Assembly: GCA_009995225.1 (NCBI GenBank)
Contig: JAACPW010000008.1
Location: 84,921 to 148,920, forward strand
Source of the DNA: Sphingomonadales bacterium
Lineage (GTDB): Bacteria; Pseudomonadota; Alphaproteobacteria; Sphingomonadales; Sphingomonadaceae
Reading direction: 5' to 3'
DNA length: 64,000 nucleotides
The notes under the pieces were generated by a model. The model did no database searches, was not told the DNA's origin, and saw only the letters and a program-made list of their open reading frames with translations. This document shows positions 38,262 through 49,500 of the stretch, one piece after another; position 1 is the stretch's first letter; each line of letters begins with the position of its first letter. The translations under genes and the position numbers were made by a program.

Positions 38262-40199
38262 TTGATCCACGCCGTAAAACGGCCCGAGAGTCCGGCAGGA
38301 ACGCCGACCCATTGCACACCCGAACAATATGATGAGATGTATCGCCGTTCGGTCGAAAGCCCGGATGCCTTCTGGCTGGGACAGGCGCAGCGGCTCGATT
38401 GGGCCAAGGCGCCGACTGTGGGTGGGGAGTGGTCGTATGATCCCGTGGGCATCACTTGGTTCGCGGACGGCACGCTCAATCTGTGCCACAACGCGGTCGA
38501 CCGACACCTTCCCGAACACGCCGACCGCGCGGCATTGATCTTTGAACCGGACGATCCCGCTTCGGCAGGCCGCACGCTCACCTACGGCGAACTTCACACC
38601 GAAGTGGTGCGTATGGCCAATGCGCTCAAAACGCTCGGCGTTGCCAGGGGTGACCGGGTGACGGTCTACATGCCGATGATCCTTGAAGGGATCATTGCCA
38701 TGCTCGCCTGCGCGCGGCTGGGCGCGGTGCATTCGGTGGTGTTCGGCGGCTTCTCGCCCGAGGCGCTGGCCGGCCGGATCGAGGATTGCGGCAGCCGCTT
38801 TGTCATCACCGCCGATGAAGGCCTGCGCGGGGGCAAGCATGTGCCGCTGAAGGCCAATGTCGATGCGGCGCTAAGCCTTGCCGCGCACGCGATGGAGGTC
38901 ACAGGCGTCATGGTGATCCGCCACACCGGCGGCGATGTCGCGATGGTCGAAGGCCGCGATCACTGGTTTCAGGACATTGCCAGTGATGATGACTGCCGCT
39001 GCGAGGTGATGGGCGCGGAGGACCCGCTGTTCATCCTCTACACGAGCGGTTCCACCGGCAAGCCCAAGGGCGTGCTTCACACCACCGGCGGCTACGGCGT
39101 GTGGACGGCGACGACCTTCCACTACATCTTCGACTACCGACAAGGCGAGGTATTCTGGTGCACCGCCGATATCGGCTGGGTCACGGGACACTCTTACGTC
39201 GTCTACGGCCCGCTGTTCAACGCGGCGACGGCGGTAGTGTTCGAAGGCGTGCCGAATTACCCCGATCACGGGCGCTTCTGGGATGTGGTCGACAAGCATC
39301 AGGTCAACATCATCTACACCGCGCCGACCGCGATCCGGGCGTTGATGCGCGAAGGCGACGGGCACGTCACCAGCCGCAGCCGCGCCTCGCTGCGGCTGCT
39401 GGGCAGCGTCGGCGAGCCGATCAATCCCGAGGCCTGGCGCTGGTATTTCGACACAGTCGGGGAGGGTCGCTGCCCGATCATCGACACCTGGTGGCAGACC
39501 GAAACCGGCGGCTGCATGATCACGACCTTGCCCGGCGCGCACGACATGAAGCCGGGCAGCGCCGGCCTGCCGTTCTTCGGCATCCGCCCGCAATTGGTCG
39601 ACAGCGAAGGCGGCGTGATCGACGGTGCGGCCGAGGGCAATCTGTGCATCACGCACTCATGGCCGGGTCAGGCGCGCAGCATCTATGGCGATCACGAAAG
39701 GTTCGGCCAGACCTATTTCAGCACCTATCCCGGCAAGTACTTCACCGGCGACGGGTGCAAGCGCGATGCTGACGGCTACTACTGGATCACGGGGCGCGTC
39801 GATGACGTCATCAACGTCTCCGGACACCGCATGGGCACCGCCGAGGTCGAAAGCGCGCTGGTGCTCCACCCCAAGGTCGCGGAAGCCGCCGTGGTCGGGT
39901 ATCCGCACGATATCAAGGGGCAGGGGATCTATTGCTACGTCACGCTGAACGCAGGCGAGGAAGGCAGTGATGCATTGCTGGCGGAACTGAAGGCCCATGT
40001 GCGCAAGGAAATCGGGCCGATTGCAACGCCCGATATTCTCCACTTCACCGATGGCCTTCCCAAGACCCGTTCAGGCAAGATCATGCGCCGCATCCTGCGC
40101 AAGATCGCCGAGAATGATTTCGGATCGCTGGGCGATACGTCAACGCTGGCTGATCCCTCGCTGGTCGAGCGGCTGATCGAGGGGCGGCAGAACGGGTGA
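38262..40199 (+). CDS. acs: Acetyl-CoA synthetase (AMP-forming)
   Basis: [44 protein letters not shown] start at 38262 inferred with SD-like AGGGAG just upstream (supplied ORF begins 38127). Confidence 0.93.
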   Translation: MIHAVKRPESPAGTPTHCTPEQYDEMYRRSVESPDAFWLGQAQRLDWAKAPTVGGEWSYDPVGITWFADGTLNLCHNAVDRHLPEHADRAALIFEPDDPASAGRTLTYGELHTEVVRMANALKTLGVARGDRVTVYMPMILEGIIAMLACARLGAVHSVVFGGFSPEALAGRIEDCGSRFVITADEGLRGGKHVPLKANVDAALSLAAHAMEVTGVMVIRHTGGDVAMVEGRDHWFQDIASDDDCRCEVMGAEDPLFILYTSGSTGKPKGVLHTTGGYGVWTATTFHYIFDYRQGEVFWCTADIGWVTGHSYVVYGPLFNAATAVVFEGVPNYPDHGRFWDVVDKHQVNIIYTAPTAIRALMREGDGHVTSRSRASLRLLGSVGEPINPEAWRWYFDTVGEGRCPIIDTWWQTETGGCMITTLPGAHDMKPGSAGLPFFGIRPQLVDSEGGVIDGAAEGNLCITHSWPGQARSIYGDHERFGQTYFSTYPGKYFTGDGCKRDADGYYWITGRVDDVINVSGHRMGTAEVESALVLHPKVAEAAVVGYPHDIKGQGIYCYVTLNAGEEGSDALLAELKAHVRKEIGPIATPDILHFTDGLPKTRSGKIMRRILRKIAENDFGSLGDTSTLADPSLVERLIEGRQNG

Positions 40200-40230
40200 G
40201 GCCTTTCGTTTGCCGGAATGCTCCGGCGCG

Positions 40231-40665
40231 CTAGGTCGCCGGAGCGAAGGTGTAGCGCAGCGTTGGCGTTTCGATCGCCAGCTGGCGTCCATCGAGCGTC
40301 CGGGTGTAGCGGGTCGCCTCTGATAGGCGCGCAAGGTCAGTGCCAAAGCTTGGTTCAGGGCAGGCCATGCGGGTGCTGGCGACCGGGCCAATGGCGATGG
40401 TGCCCGCGCCGTTCATGGCCTGTCCCGCCGTCCAGGTTGACTGGCCACGATTGCAATCGAGCTGGAGCGTCATTTCGCCGTCCTTGCCGAAGCTGACCGT
40501 GTGCCGTTGTTGCAGCGACGCGGTGAGCGTGGTGGTGCTGCCACTTGTGTCCATGGCGACCAGCGTCCATTCGGTGCCGGTCAGCGGGTGCGAGGCGGTC
40601 ATCGTCGCGCATCCGGACAGCGCGAGCGTTGCGGCGGTGGCGGCCAAGGCGGTACGAAAGGTCAT
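40231..40665 (-). CDS. META/HslJ-domain lipoprotein
   Basis: MTFRTALAATAATLALSGCATMTASHPLTGTEWTLVAMD...; lipobox LSGC. Confidence 0.78.
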   Translation of the reverse strand: MTFRTALAATAATLALSGCATMTASHPLTGTEWTLVAMDTSGSTTTLTASLQQRHTVSFGKDGEMTLQLDCNRGQSTWTAGQAMNGAGTIAIGPVASTRMACPEPSFGTDLARLSEATRYTRTLDGRQLAIETPTLRYTFAPAT

Positions 40666-40739
40666 TCCTGAAACTCCCCGAACATGGTGTTCATTACATA
40701 GCCCGCTCACCTGAACGCAGCCAGTCTGACGGGAATACA

Positions 40740-40775
40740 AAAAAGCCGCCGGAGCGCGAACGCCGGCGGCTTTTT
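40740..40775. terminator. Bidirectional-type hairpin terminator
   Basis: AAAAAGCCGCCGG-loop-CCGGCGGCTTTTT. Confidence 0.85.
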
Positions 40776-40794
40776 GGTGACGGTGTCGAAGCGA

Positions 40795-41094
40795 TCAGGC
40801 TTCGCGCGTGCCCGAAAGCGGCATCGCGCCGAAGGCACCGGCGTTGACCGAACCGGTCAGGTTGTCGCCATCGATGGTCGCTTCGCAATCGAGCGTCATC
40901 GGCATGGGCACGACCATGTTCATCTTCCACTTGATGGTGTCGCCTTCGACAGTGCCGTCATTGATGTCCATCGAGCCGAGGCTGCCGACCAGCGAGCCTG
41001 TGAAGCTGTCGCCATTGGGCACAACGGTGAGGGTGCCGGTCTGATCGCCCATCGGGCTTTTCACGATGGTCTTGTAGGTTCCTGCAACAGACAT
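40795..41094 (-). CDS. Hypothetical protein, 99 aa
   Basis: MSVAGTYKTIVKSPMGDQTGTLTVVPNGDSFTGSLVGSLGSMDINDGTVEGDTIKWKM... Confidence 0.7.
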   Translation of the reverse strand: MSVAGTYKTIVKSPMGDQTGTLTVVPNGDSFTGSLVGSLGSMDINDGTVEGDTIKWKMNMVVPMPMTLDCEATIDGDNLTGSVNAGAFGAMPLSGTREA

Positions 41095-41211
41095 ATTCCA
41101 ACTCCTTGGCATAGGTGCGGACCTTGGGCGACCCGGCACTTCGGTTGCGCTATTTACACTGATGTCAGCGCGCTTCAACCGGATTCCGGCTGAAGCGCGC
41201 TGGCCTTCGGC

Positions 41212-44061
41212 TTATTCGCCTTCCATTTCGCGCTGCTCGATCGGCAGGCCCAGCGGTTCAAGCTGGCTGCGCACCACGCTGGCATCCCCCACCACGACCC
41301 AGACGAACTTGTCGGCGTCGATCGCGGCACGCGCGGCTTCATCAAGGCTTTGTGTGGTTTGCGCCCGATAGACGCTGGCGAGGGTTTCCTGATAGTTGTC
41401 GGGACGGCCGAACAGGGCATTGCCCTGCATCGCGCCCAGCACCGCAGGCGAGGTTTCGAACCGGCCCGGCAGCGCGCCGACTTCTGACGCGAGGTTGCGT
41501 TCCAGTTCGTCAGCGGTAACGCCCTTTTCGGTCAGGAACTCCCTGGTCTCGCGGATCATCTCTGCCAGCGAATCCCCCGTACGGTCCGCCTGAACGCCGC
41601 CCGAAATGCCGTACACCACCGCATTTTCGCGGGCCTGTGACCCGCCGCGCACGCCGTAGCTCCAGCCCTTCGTCTCGCGCAGGTTCATATTGAGCCGCGC
41701 GAGGAAGTTGCCGCCGAGCGAATTGTTGGCGCTGTTGAAGGCAAGGAACGCCGGATCGCCCGCATCCAGCGGCGTCACTTGCGCGCCGTAGATGAAGCTC
41801 TGCGGCGAATTGGGCCGGTTGACCAGGATGATGCGGTTGCCTTCGGCCGCCATGTTGGCGGCAAACTGCTTAGTGCCCTTGGGTGTGGCAGGCGCCGTCC
41901 AGTCACCGAAGGCGGCGTTCAGCGCGGTCACGATCTCGGCCAGTGGCTTGTCCGAGATGACAAACACCTCGCCGTTGTCGGGACGGATCCAGCTGTCCTT
42001 GAAGGCGAGCAGATCGTCGCGGGTGATGGCGCTGACGCTGTCCACCGTGCTCACCCCGCCATAGGGGCTGCCTTCGCCGAACAGTTCGGGCGCAATGGTG
42101 CGCGCCGCGATGCCCTGCGGCGACTTCATCGACTGGCGAATGCCGGTGATGGTCTGGTTGCGCACCCGTTCCAGATCTTCGGGATTGAAGGCCGGTTCGC
42201 GCATGATCTGACGCATCAGATCGAGGCTGGGGGCAAGATTGGCCGTCAGCGCCGAGAGGGTGAAGGTTGACCGGTCATCCCCGCCGCCCGTCGAAACATT
42301 GGCACCCAGCCGTTCGCTTGCTTCGGCGATCTGCTGTGATGTCAGGTTGCGGGTGCCTTCGTCAAACAGGCCCAGGGTCAGGTTTTCAAGCCCCGCTTTG
42401 CCAGCCGGGTCGGCCGCGCCACCGGCGTCGAACGCCATCGACACATAGGTCGCCGGAACCGCATCGCGGCGGGCGTAGGTCACCTTCATGCCGTTGGCGA
42501 GCGTTGCGCGCTCGATATCCGGGAAATCGAGTTCGGCAATGGTGTCGATCGCGGGCTTGGGCCGTTCGACCGAGACGCTGATGGATTCGCTCGCGCGGTC
42601 ACGTTCGGACGCGTTTGCGCCTTCGGCCGCGACCGATGCAGCTTCCTCGTAGGTTCCCTCGCGCTCGCCGGGTTCAAGCACCAGCGTAAAGGCCGGCTTG
42701 GTCATCCAGCGCGCCATCGCCTCCTTGCCTTCGGCGGGCGTCACCTTGGCAAGCCGTTCAAGCTGCGTGGCGTAGAACGAGGCATCGCCCGCCAGCACTT
42801 CGCCATTCGCCAGCGTCACGGCCTTGCCGCCAAAGCCGCCGACCTGTTCCAGCCCGCGGATCGTGCTGGCTAGGTTGCTGGTGGCCGCACGGCGCACTTC
42901 GTCTTCGGTCGGGCCTTCGGCAATGAACTGCTGCACGACCTGATCCAGACGCGCTTCAACCATGGCAGGATCGACACCCGGCTTCACGGTTGCGCTGACG
43001 GTAAGTGCGCCGACGCGCTGGAAATCGAAGATGCCCGCCGACACGCCAACCGCCAGCTGTTCGTTGCGCACCAGCACTTCGTCCAGACGGCTGGAAGCGA
43101 GGCCGCCGAGGATTTCGGTTCCGACGCTGAGCGCGGTCAGTTCGGCGCTGGTGATGCCCGGAGCCGGCCAGTAACGGCTGATTGAGGTGGCGGCGACCTG
43201 ATCCTTCATCACGGTGCGCACCGGCTCTGCCAGCGGCACGATTTCGGCAGCGGCGGGCGTGTTGACCGGGCCGCGCTGGATGATGCCGAAATACTTTTCA
43301 GCCAGCACCCTGGCTTCGGCAGCCGATACGTCGCCTGCCATCACCAGCGTGGCGTTGTTCGGGCCATAATTGTCGGTGAACCACTGGCGCACGTCGGCCA
43401 TCGATGCGGCGTCAAGATCGGCCATCGAACCGATCACATTGTGGTTGTAGGGGTGGCCTTCAGGGAACAGCGTCTTGAGGATTTCGTAGAACACCAAGCC
43501 GCCGGGCTGGTTGTCGCCCTGACGCTTTTCGTTCTGCACCACGCCGCGCTGGTTATCGAGCTTCTCCTGCGTCACCGCGCCCAGCAGATAGCCCATGCGA
43601 TCGCTTTCCAGCCACAGCGCGCGTTCCAGCGCGGGGCGTGGCACGGTCTGGAAGTAGTTGGTGCGATCAAAATTGGTCGTGCCGTTGTAATCGGTGGCAC
43701 CCATTTCGGCGAGATACTGGAAGTAATCCTCGGGCGCATTTTCCGAACCGTTGAACATCAGGTGCTCGAACAGGTGGGCAAAGCCGGTCTGGCCCTTGGG
43801 TTCGTCCTTCGAACCGACATTGTACCACACGGCCACACCCACGACGGGGGCCTTGCGGTCTTCGTGGACGATGACGGTGAGGCCGTTGTCGAGCGTGAAC
43901 TCTTCGTAGGGGATCTGCACCTGCGAAACGAGCGCCTCAAGATCGGCGGTCGCCTGCGGGACGGCGGCCGGCGCGGTTGCCTGGGCAAGCGCCGGGCTGA
44001 TGGGTGTGGCCAGCGCAAGGGCAAGCGCCGAAAGGCTGGCGGCGGCAAGGCGATAGGTCAT
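41212..44061 (-). CDS. M16 family zinc metallopeptidase (pitrilysin-like, two-domain)
   Basis: Signal peptide; GFAHLFEHLMFNGSE (HXXEH). Confidence 0.92.
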   Translation of the reverse strand: MTYRLAAASLSALALALATPISPALAQATAPAAVPQATADLEALVSQVQIPYEEFTLDNGLTVIVHEDRKAPVVGVAVWYNVGSKDEPKGQTGFAHLFEHLMFNGSENAPEDYFQYLAEMGATDYNGTTNFDRTNYFQTVPRPALERALWLESDRMGYLLGAVTQEKLDNQRGVVQNEKRQGDNQPGGLVFYEILKTLFPEGHPYNHNVIGSMADLDAASMADVRQWFTDNYGPNNATLVMAGDVSAAEARVLAEKYFGIIQRGPVNTPAAAEIVPLAEPVRTVMKDQVAATSISRYWPAPGITSAELTALSVGTEILGGLASSRLDEVLVRNEQLAVGVSAGIFDFQRVGALTVSATVKPGVDPAMVEARLDQVVQQFIAEGPTEDEVRRAATSNLASTIRGLEQVGGFGGKAVTLANGEVLAGDASFYATQLERLAKVTPAEGKEAMARWMTKPAFTLVLEPGEREGTYEEAASVAAEGANASERDRASESISVSVERPKPAIDTIAELDFPDIERATLANGMKVTYARRDAVPATYVSMAFDAGGAADPAGKAGLENLTLGLFDEGTRNLTSQQIAEASERLGANVSTGGGDDRSTFTLSALTANLAPSLDLMRQIMREPAFNPEDLERVRNQTITGIRQSMKSPQGIAARTIAPELFGEGSPYGGVSTVDSVSAITRDDLLAFKDSWIRPDNGEVFVISDKPLAEIVTALNAAFGDWTAPATPKGTKQFAANMAAEGNRIILVNRPNSPQSFIYGAQVTPLDAGDPAFLAFNSANNSLGGNFLARLNMNLRETKGWSYGVRGGSQARENAVVYGISGGVQADRTGDSLAEMIRETREFLTEKGVTADELERNLASEVGALPGRFETSPAVLGAMQGNALFGRPDNYQETLASVYRAQTTQSLDEAARAAIDADKFVWVVVGDASVVRSQLEPLGLPIEQREMEGE

Positions 44062-44106
44062 GGACGAAAGCTCCGGTGGTAAGATCGAGCGAAGGATAAG
44101 CGCCGG

Positions 44107-46344
44107 TTAGCGCACGGCGGTGTCGGTGGTCGATACGGTGCGCCGACTGCTGGCAGTCGCGACCACATCGTCGCGCCAAAAGCGGACAGGCTTCAGCTTG
44201 TGATCGACGAACAGCTGCATTTGATCGGTGTAATGCGGACTCGCGGGGCGGGTGGTTGCCGCGCCGAAAGGCTGGATCGAGCGTGAACTAACCTTCTGGC
44301 CCGGCTGCCATTCGATCCACATGATGAAGCTGTCCCCATGCTTCAGGCTGAGGCGGCCGTCTTCGGCCACATCCCAGGTGGTCGAGGCGCGCAAGGTGTC
44401 GGAGCCGCCGTCCAGCGGCAGATCGACATTGCCTTGCCGCAGCCGCAGCAGATCGCTCATCGGCGGATCGAGCCTGCCGAAATGCGTGGTGAGGTGATCG
44501 GTAGCGGCCTGCAACTTCTCGCCCACATCGGGGAAGGTCTTGTTGTTGTAATCGGCCGACATGAAGTCGCGGATCATCAGCAGGGCGATGGCATCGGCGC
44601 GGCCCACATTGTCGGCGGTGAAATCCCACGACAGCAGCAGGTCGCGCGCATCGGCCAGCTTGCCTTCGGCCTTCAGAGCTTCAAGCCCGTTGAACATCCG
44701 GTCAACATAGCCGCGCCTTTCGTAGCCGGTGTCGTATTTGATCCGCTCCAGCGTGGCCCGATCCAGAACGCTGGCTTCGGACAAGAGCTTATAGGCGCGC
44801 CATGACCGGTTGGTTTGCTTGAGTTCGATACCCATCAAGGGCGAGAACGCCGCAGGGTCAAGATCGCTCCCGGCCCCTGCCGCGGTGAAGGGGGTGTTGT
44901 TGGAATTGTAGACCCACCCGCTCGCCGGGTTCACGATGCGCGGCAGGGTGTCGTAATCGACCGCGCCCTGCCAGATCAGATCGGAGCGATTGCCCGGCAG
45001 GACCGTGCGCCAGTCCGCCGTCACCCCTTCGGGCCGATTGGGGATCGCGGCGTTGTAGATAAACGCGATCGTGCCCGCTTCATCGGCATAGATGAAATTG
45101 GTGCTGGGGATGGCAAGGCGCGACAATTGCGCTTCCCATTCGGCAAAATCGGTCGCCTTGTTGAGCCGGTAATAGGCGTCGAGCTGCCCAAGCTGGCCGA
45201 TCCCGCCATAGCGTATGGCGAAGGCACCCTTGGCATTGCGGATTACCGGCCCGTGCGCGGAACGCAGCACCTCGCGCCGGATCGGCAACACGACCGGGCC
45301 GACCTTGACCGGCAACGTCACCCACTCGCTTTCGAGATCGCGCCATTGCCCGTCGAGCTTGTAGCGGTTGCCAGTCTCGTCGAGTTCGAGCTCGTAGATA
45401 TCGATCATGTCGGCGGTGTTGACCGTGTTGGTCCAGCCCAGATGCTCGTTATGGCCAAGGAAGGGGAAGGGCGATCCGGGGAAGTTCGCGCCGGCAAAAT
45501 GCCAACCTTCACCGCTTTCGACCACGAGTTCATACCAGGCCACGCCGCCGCGCAGGGGCTGGTGCGAATTGGAAATGAGCGTGGTGATCCCGCCGCCCTT
45601 CTGCGGTGCGACGGCAAAGGCGTTGGAGCCTAGATGCTCGGCATCTTCGCCCAGCGGCAGCACCCCGGTTTTCTTGGAAAGGGGCGTGCGCGCCTGCTGC
45701 GGGGCGGGGGCGATCTCGCCCGGCGGGGCAACGGGCAGGGGTTCGCGCGGGAAGCCGGGAATGTCGGCGCCGTGTTCGCGGCGCAGATCCTCGCCCGCCA
45801 CCAGCGGGCCGATGACGCTGTCGAGGCCAAAGAAGAACGGTTGGCGCAGCGCGAAACCGGCGGCAACATCAAGGCCGTTGACCGGGAACAGGTTGGCCAG
45901 CTTCACTTCGCCGGGATGCCCTTCGGCATATTGATTGAGACCCGCGGCGTAGGCTTCAAACAGGGCGCGTGTATCAGCCGGAAGCCTGGGGTATTCGCGG
46001 GTTGCGGTGCCGCGCGCATCGATCAGGTGGTAGACATAATCGACCTTGGCGCCGTCTTCCCCGGCAATTGCGCCGTAGCGTCCGCGCGCCATCGCCACCA
46101 CATCTTGCAGCGTGAAGAAATCATCCTCGGCATGGGCAACGGCAACCCCGTAGGCCGTATCGGCATCGGTGGCGCCGTAGATATGCGGCACGCCGAAATC
46201 GTCGCGGATGATCTCGGCGGTGTAGGCGCGCGCTGGGGGCGGGTTGGCGGCGTTGGCGAAGAACGGCTCCCACGTGGCGAGCGCCGCCACAGCCAGCAAA
46301 AGCACCACCACCAGCGCAAATGCGCCGCGCTTGACCCAGATCAT
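44107..46344 (-). CDS. Penicillin acylase family protein (Ntn hydrolase)
   Basis: EIIRDDFGVPHIYGATDADTAYGVAVAHAEDDFFTLQ; predicted mature beta-chain Ser at GSNAFAVAPQKGGG. Confidence 0.9.
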   Translation of the reverse strand: MIWVKRGAFALVVVLLLAVAALATWEPFFANAANPPPARAYTAEIIRDDFGVPHIYGATDADTAYGVAVAHAEDDFFTLQDVVAMARGRYGAIAGEDGAKVDYVYHLIDARGTATREYPRLPADTRALFEAYAAGLNQYAEGHPGEVKLANLFPVNGLDVAAGFALRQPFFFGLDSVIGPLVAGEDLRREHGADIPGFPREPLPVAPPGEIAPAPQQARTPLSKKTGVLPLGEDAEHLGSNAFAVAPQKGGGITTLISNSHQPLRGGVAWYELVVESGEGWHFAGANFPGSPFPFLGHNEHLGWTNTVNTADMIDIYELELDETGNRYKLDGQWRDLESEWVTLPVKVGPVVLPIRREVLRSAHGPVIRNAKGAFAIRYGGIGQLGQLDAYYRLNKATDFAEWEAQLSRLAIPSTNFIYADEAGTIAFIYNAAIPNRPEGVTADWRTVLPGNRSDLIWQGAVDYDTLPRIVNPASGWVYNSNNTPFTAAGAGSDLDPAAFSPLMGIELKQTNRSWRAYKLLSEASVLDRATLERIKYDTGYERRGYVDRMFNGLEALKAEGKLADARDLLLSWDFTADNVGRADAIALLMIRDFMSADYNNKTFPDVGEKLQAATDHLTTHFGRLDPPMSDLLRLRQGNVDLPLDGGSDTLRASTTWDVAEDGRLSLKHGDSFIMWIEWQPGQKVSSRSIQPFGAATTRPASPHYTDQMQLFVDHKLKPVRFWRDDVVATASSRRTVSTTDTAVR

Positions 46345-46558
46345 GTCCGATTTCTCTCCCAAATCGTGTGGCCACGTCATTGCCCGCGGGCGGGGCAAGG
46401 TCAAGGCTCGCGCCCTTTTGCATCAACCTCTTGCCTTGGGCGGCGCATGAACCCACCTAGTCGGGTAACACACCTGATTGCGATTTTTGCAGGACCGGGC
46501 TTGTGTTGCCGATGTGCCACACCATTTGCATCAGAGCACCGTGGAGGGGTTTGACGAC

Positions 46559-49147
46559 ATGAATCTGGAAAAGTTCACTGACCGGGCCAAGGGCTTCCTG
46601 CAAGCCGCGCAAACGGTTGCCATTCGGATGAACCATCAGCGCATCACGCCGCTGCATATCGCCAAGGCGTTGTTGGAAGACAGCGAAGGCATGGCCGCAG
46701 GTTTGATCCAGCGCGCAGGCGGTCAGGCCCCGCTGGCCGCCACCGCAATTGATCTGGGCTTGTCGAAGATCCCGGCCGTGACCGGCAGCGGCGCGCAGGC
46801 GACGCCGGGGCTCGATAATGATGCGGTGCGTCTGCTGGATCAGGCGGAACAGATCGCCGACAAGGCAGGCGACGCCTACGTGACGGTCGAGCGCGTCCTG
46901 ACCGCGCTTGCCCTGTCCCAGACTGCCGCAGGGGAGGGGCTGAGAGCCTCAGGGCTTACCGCGCAGAGCCTGAACACCGCGATCGAGCAACTGCGCGGCG
47001 GCAAGCGCGCCGACTCGGCCAGTGCCGAGAACACCTATGATGCCATGCAGAAATTCGCCCGCGATCTGACGCAGGCGGCGCGTGACGGCAAGCTTGATCC
47101 GGTGATCGGGCGCGACGAGGAAATTCGCCGCACGATCCAGATCCTCGCCCGCCGCACCAAGAACAATCCTGCACTGATCGGCGAGCCCGGCACCGGCAAG
47201 ACCGCAATTGCCGAAGGCCTCGCGCTGCGCATCGCCAATGGCGACGTGCCCGATAGCCTCAAGGGTCGCACGCTCATGAGCCTCGACATGGGGTCGCTGA
47301 TTGCAGGCGCGAAGTATCGCGGCGAATTTGAAGAGCGTCTGAAGTCGGTGCTCGACGAGGTGAAGCACGCCGATGGCCAGATCATCCTGTTCATCGACGA
47401 GATGCACACCCTGATCGGGGCCGGCGCGTCGGAAGGCTCGATGGATGCCAGCAACCTGCTGAAGCCCGCATTGTCGCGCGGCGAGTTGCACTGCATCGGG
47501 GCGACCACGCTCGATGAATATCAGAAATATGTCGAGAAAGACCCCGCGCTCCAGCGTCGCTTCCAGCCGGTGTTCATTGCCGAGCCGACGGTGGAGGACA
47601 CGATCTCGATCCTGCGCGGGATCAAGGACAAGTATGAACTGCACCACGGCGTGCGCATCACCGACAGCGCGATCGTTGCGGCGGCGAAGCTGAGCGATCG
47701 CTATATCCAGAACCGCTTCCTGCCCGACAAAGCCATTGACCTGATGGACGAGGCCGCCAGCCGCATCCGCATGGAGGTGGAGAGCAAGCCCGAAGAGATC
47801 GAGGCGCTCGACCGGCGGATCATCCAGCTGAAGATCGAGGAATCTGCGCTCAGCAAGGAAACCGACCAGAACTCCAAGGACCGGCTTGTTGCACTGCGCG
47901 AAGAACTGGCGAACCTTGAACAGCAGTCAGCCGAACTCACGACCCGGTGGCAAAACGAGCGCGACAAGATCGAAGCCGAAGGCAAGATCAAGGAGCAGCT
48001 CGATGCCGCGCGGCTGGAGCTGGAGCAGGCGCAGCGCGAGGGCGATCTGGGCAAGGCAGGAGAGCTGTCTTACGGCACGATCCCCGCGCTCGAAAAACAG
48101 CTCGCCGAAGCGCAGGGGCAGGCCGCCAATGCCATGCTGCGCGAGGAAGTGACCGAAGAAGACATCGCAGGGGTAGTCAGCCGCTGGACCGGCATCCCGG
48201 TCGACAGGATGATGGCCGGCGAGCGCGAAAAGCTGCTGGCGATGGAGAGCATCCTGGGCAAGCGGGTGATCGGTCAGTCGCAGGCCATCACCGCCGTGTC
48301 CAAGGCGGTCCGCCGCGCGCGGGCGGGCTTGCAAGACCCCGGACGCCCGCTCGGCAGCTTTCTGTTCCTCGGCCCCACGGGTGTCGGCAAGACCGAACTG
48401 ACCAAGGCGCTCGCCGGTTTCCTGTTCGATGATGACAGCGCGATGGTGCGGATCGACATGAGCGAATTCATGGAAAAGCACGCCGTCGCCCGCCTGATCG
48501 GTGCGCCTCCGGGCTATGTCGGCTATGAAGAAGGCGGCGTGCTGACCGAAGCCGTGCGCCGCCGTCCCTATCAGGTGGTATTGTTCGACGAGGTCGAGAA
48601 GGCGCACAGCGATGTCTTCAACGTGCTGCTGCAAGTGCTCGACGATGGCCGCCTGACCGACGGGCAGGGCCGGGTCGTGGATTTCAGCAACACGCTGATC
48701 ATCCTTACCAGCAATCTGGGTAGCCAGTATCTTGCTAACCTGCCTGACGGCGCGGAGCCGGCGACGGTGGAGAAGGACGTGATGGACGTGGTGCGCGGGC
48801 ATTTCCGGCCCGAGTTCCTCAACCGGCTGGACGAGATCATCCTGTTCCACAGGCTCGCACAGGAACACATGGCCCCGATCGTGGAAATCCAGGTGGGCCG
48901 CGTGCAGAAGCTGCTCGCGGACCGCAAGATCACGCTCGACCTGTCGGAAGCGGCTCTGCGGTGGCTGGGCCGGGTGGGGTATGATCCCGTGTACGGCGCA
49001 AGGCCGCTAAAGCGTGCGGTGCAGCGATATGTGCAGGATCCGCTGGCCGAAATGCTGCTGGCGGGCAATCTGCCCGACGGTGCGACGCTCCTGATTGATG
49101 AAGGTGACGGGCAGCTGAGCATGATGATTCGCGGCTCGGACGACTGA
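46559..49147 (+). CDS. clpB: ATP-dependent chaperone ClpB
   Basis: [68 protein letters not shown]; long coiled-coil middle domain. Confidence 0.97.
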   Translation: MNLEKFTDRAKGFLQAAQTVAIRMNHQRITPLHIAKALLEDSEGMAAGLIQRAGGQAPLAATAIDLGLSKIPAVTGSGAQATPGLDNDAVRLLDQAEQIADKAGDAYVTVERVLTALALSQTAAGEGLRASGLTAQSLNTAIEQLRGGKRADSASAENTYDAMQKFARDLTQAARDGKLDPVIGRDEEIRRTIQILARRTKNNPALIGEPGTGKTAIAEGLALRIANGDVPDSLKGRTLMSLDMGSLIAGAKYRGEFEERLKSVLDEVKHADGQIILFIDEMHTLIGAGASEGSMDASNLLKPALSRGELHCIGATTLDEYQKYVEKDPALQRRFQPVFIAEPTVEDTISILRGIKDKYELHHGVRITDSAIVAAAKLSDRYIQNRFLPDKAIDLMDEAASRIRMEVESKPEEIEALDRRIIQLKIEESALSKETDQNSKDRLVALREELANLEQQSAELTTRWQNERDKIEAEGKIKEQLDAARLELEQAQREGDLGKAGELSYGTIPALEKQLAEAQGQAANAMLREEVTEEDIAGVVSRWTGIPVDRMMAGEREKLLAMESILGKRVIGQSQAITAVSKAVRRARAGLQDPGRPLGSFLFLGPTGVGKTELTKALAGFLFDDDSAMVRIDMSEFMEKHAVARLIGAPPGYVGYEEGGVLTEAVRRRPYQVVLFDEVEKAHSDVFNVLLQVLDDGRLTDGQGRVVDFSNTLIILTSNLGSQYLANLPDGAEPATVEKDVMDVVRGHFRPEFLNRLDEIILFHRLAQEHMAPIVEIQVGRVQKLLADRKITLDLSEAALRWLGRVGYDPVYGARPLKRAVQRYVQDPLAEMLLAGNLPDGATLLIDEGDGQLSMMIRGSDD

Positions 49148-49500
49148 TCGGAGCCTTTCGCGATTCCGCAACTTTGTAAGCATGCGTCGTATGATCTGGC
49201 ATGCTGCGCAATTTGTTGCGTGCAAGCACTGCTATCTTTTAAGATATGCAAAGTGGCAATCTAACAAAGTTGCGAGCGATCGCGTCTTGCGCCGCTGAAT
49301 GTGGGATTAACGCAACACCCCCCGGAAAAGTTCGACGTTGCGACAGGGCGCTTTGACATCAAACTTACGCCATTGCACAAAACGGTCACTACGGGGACTG
49401 ACTTGAACAACCTTTGATGCGCGTACCCTCCACATGGGGCAATTATGTGGTGGGTCGTTAGGTTGTCCGGATGTCTCCGGTTAGGGCAACTGGAGTGACC

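Noticed and set aside
46430-46461. Possible RpoH-type promoter upstream of clpB (CTTGCC...CCACCTAG)
   Set aside because: Spacing and -10 match are weak; expected biologically but not supportable by sequence alone
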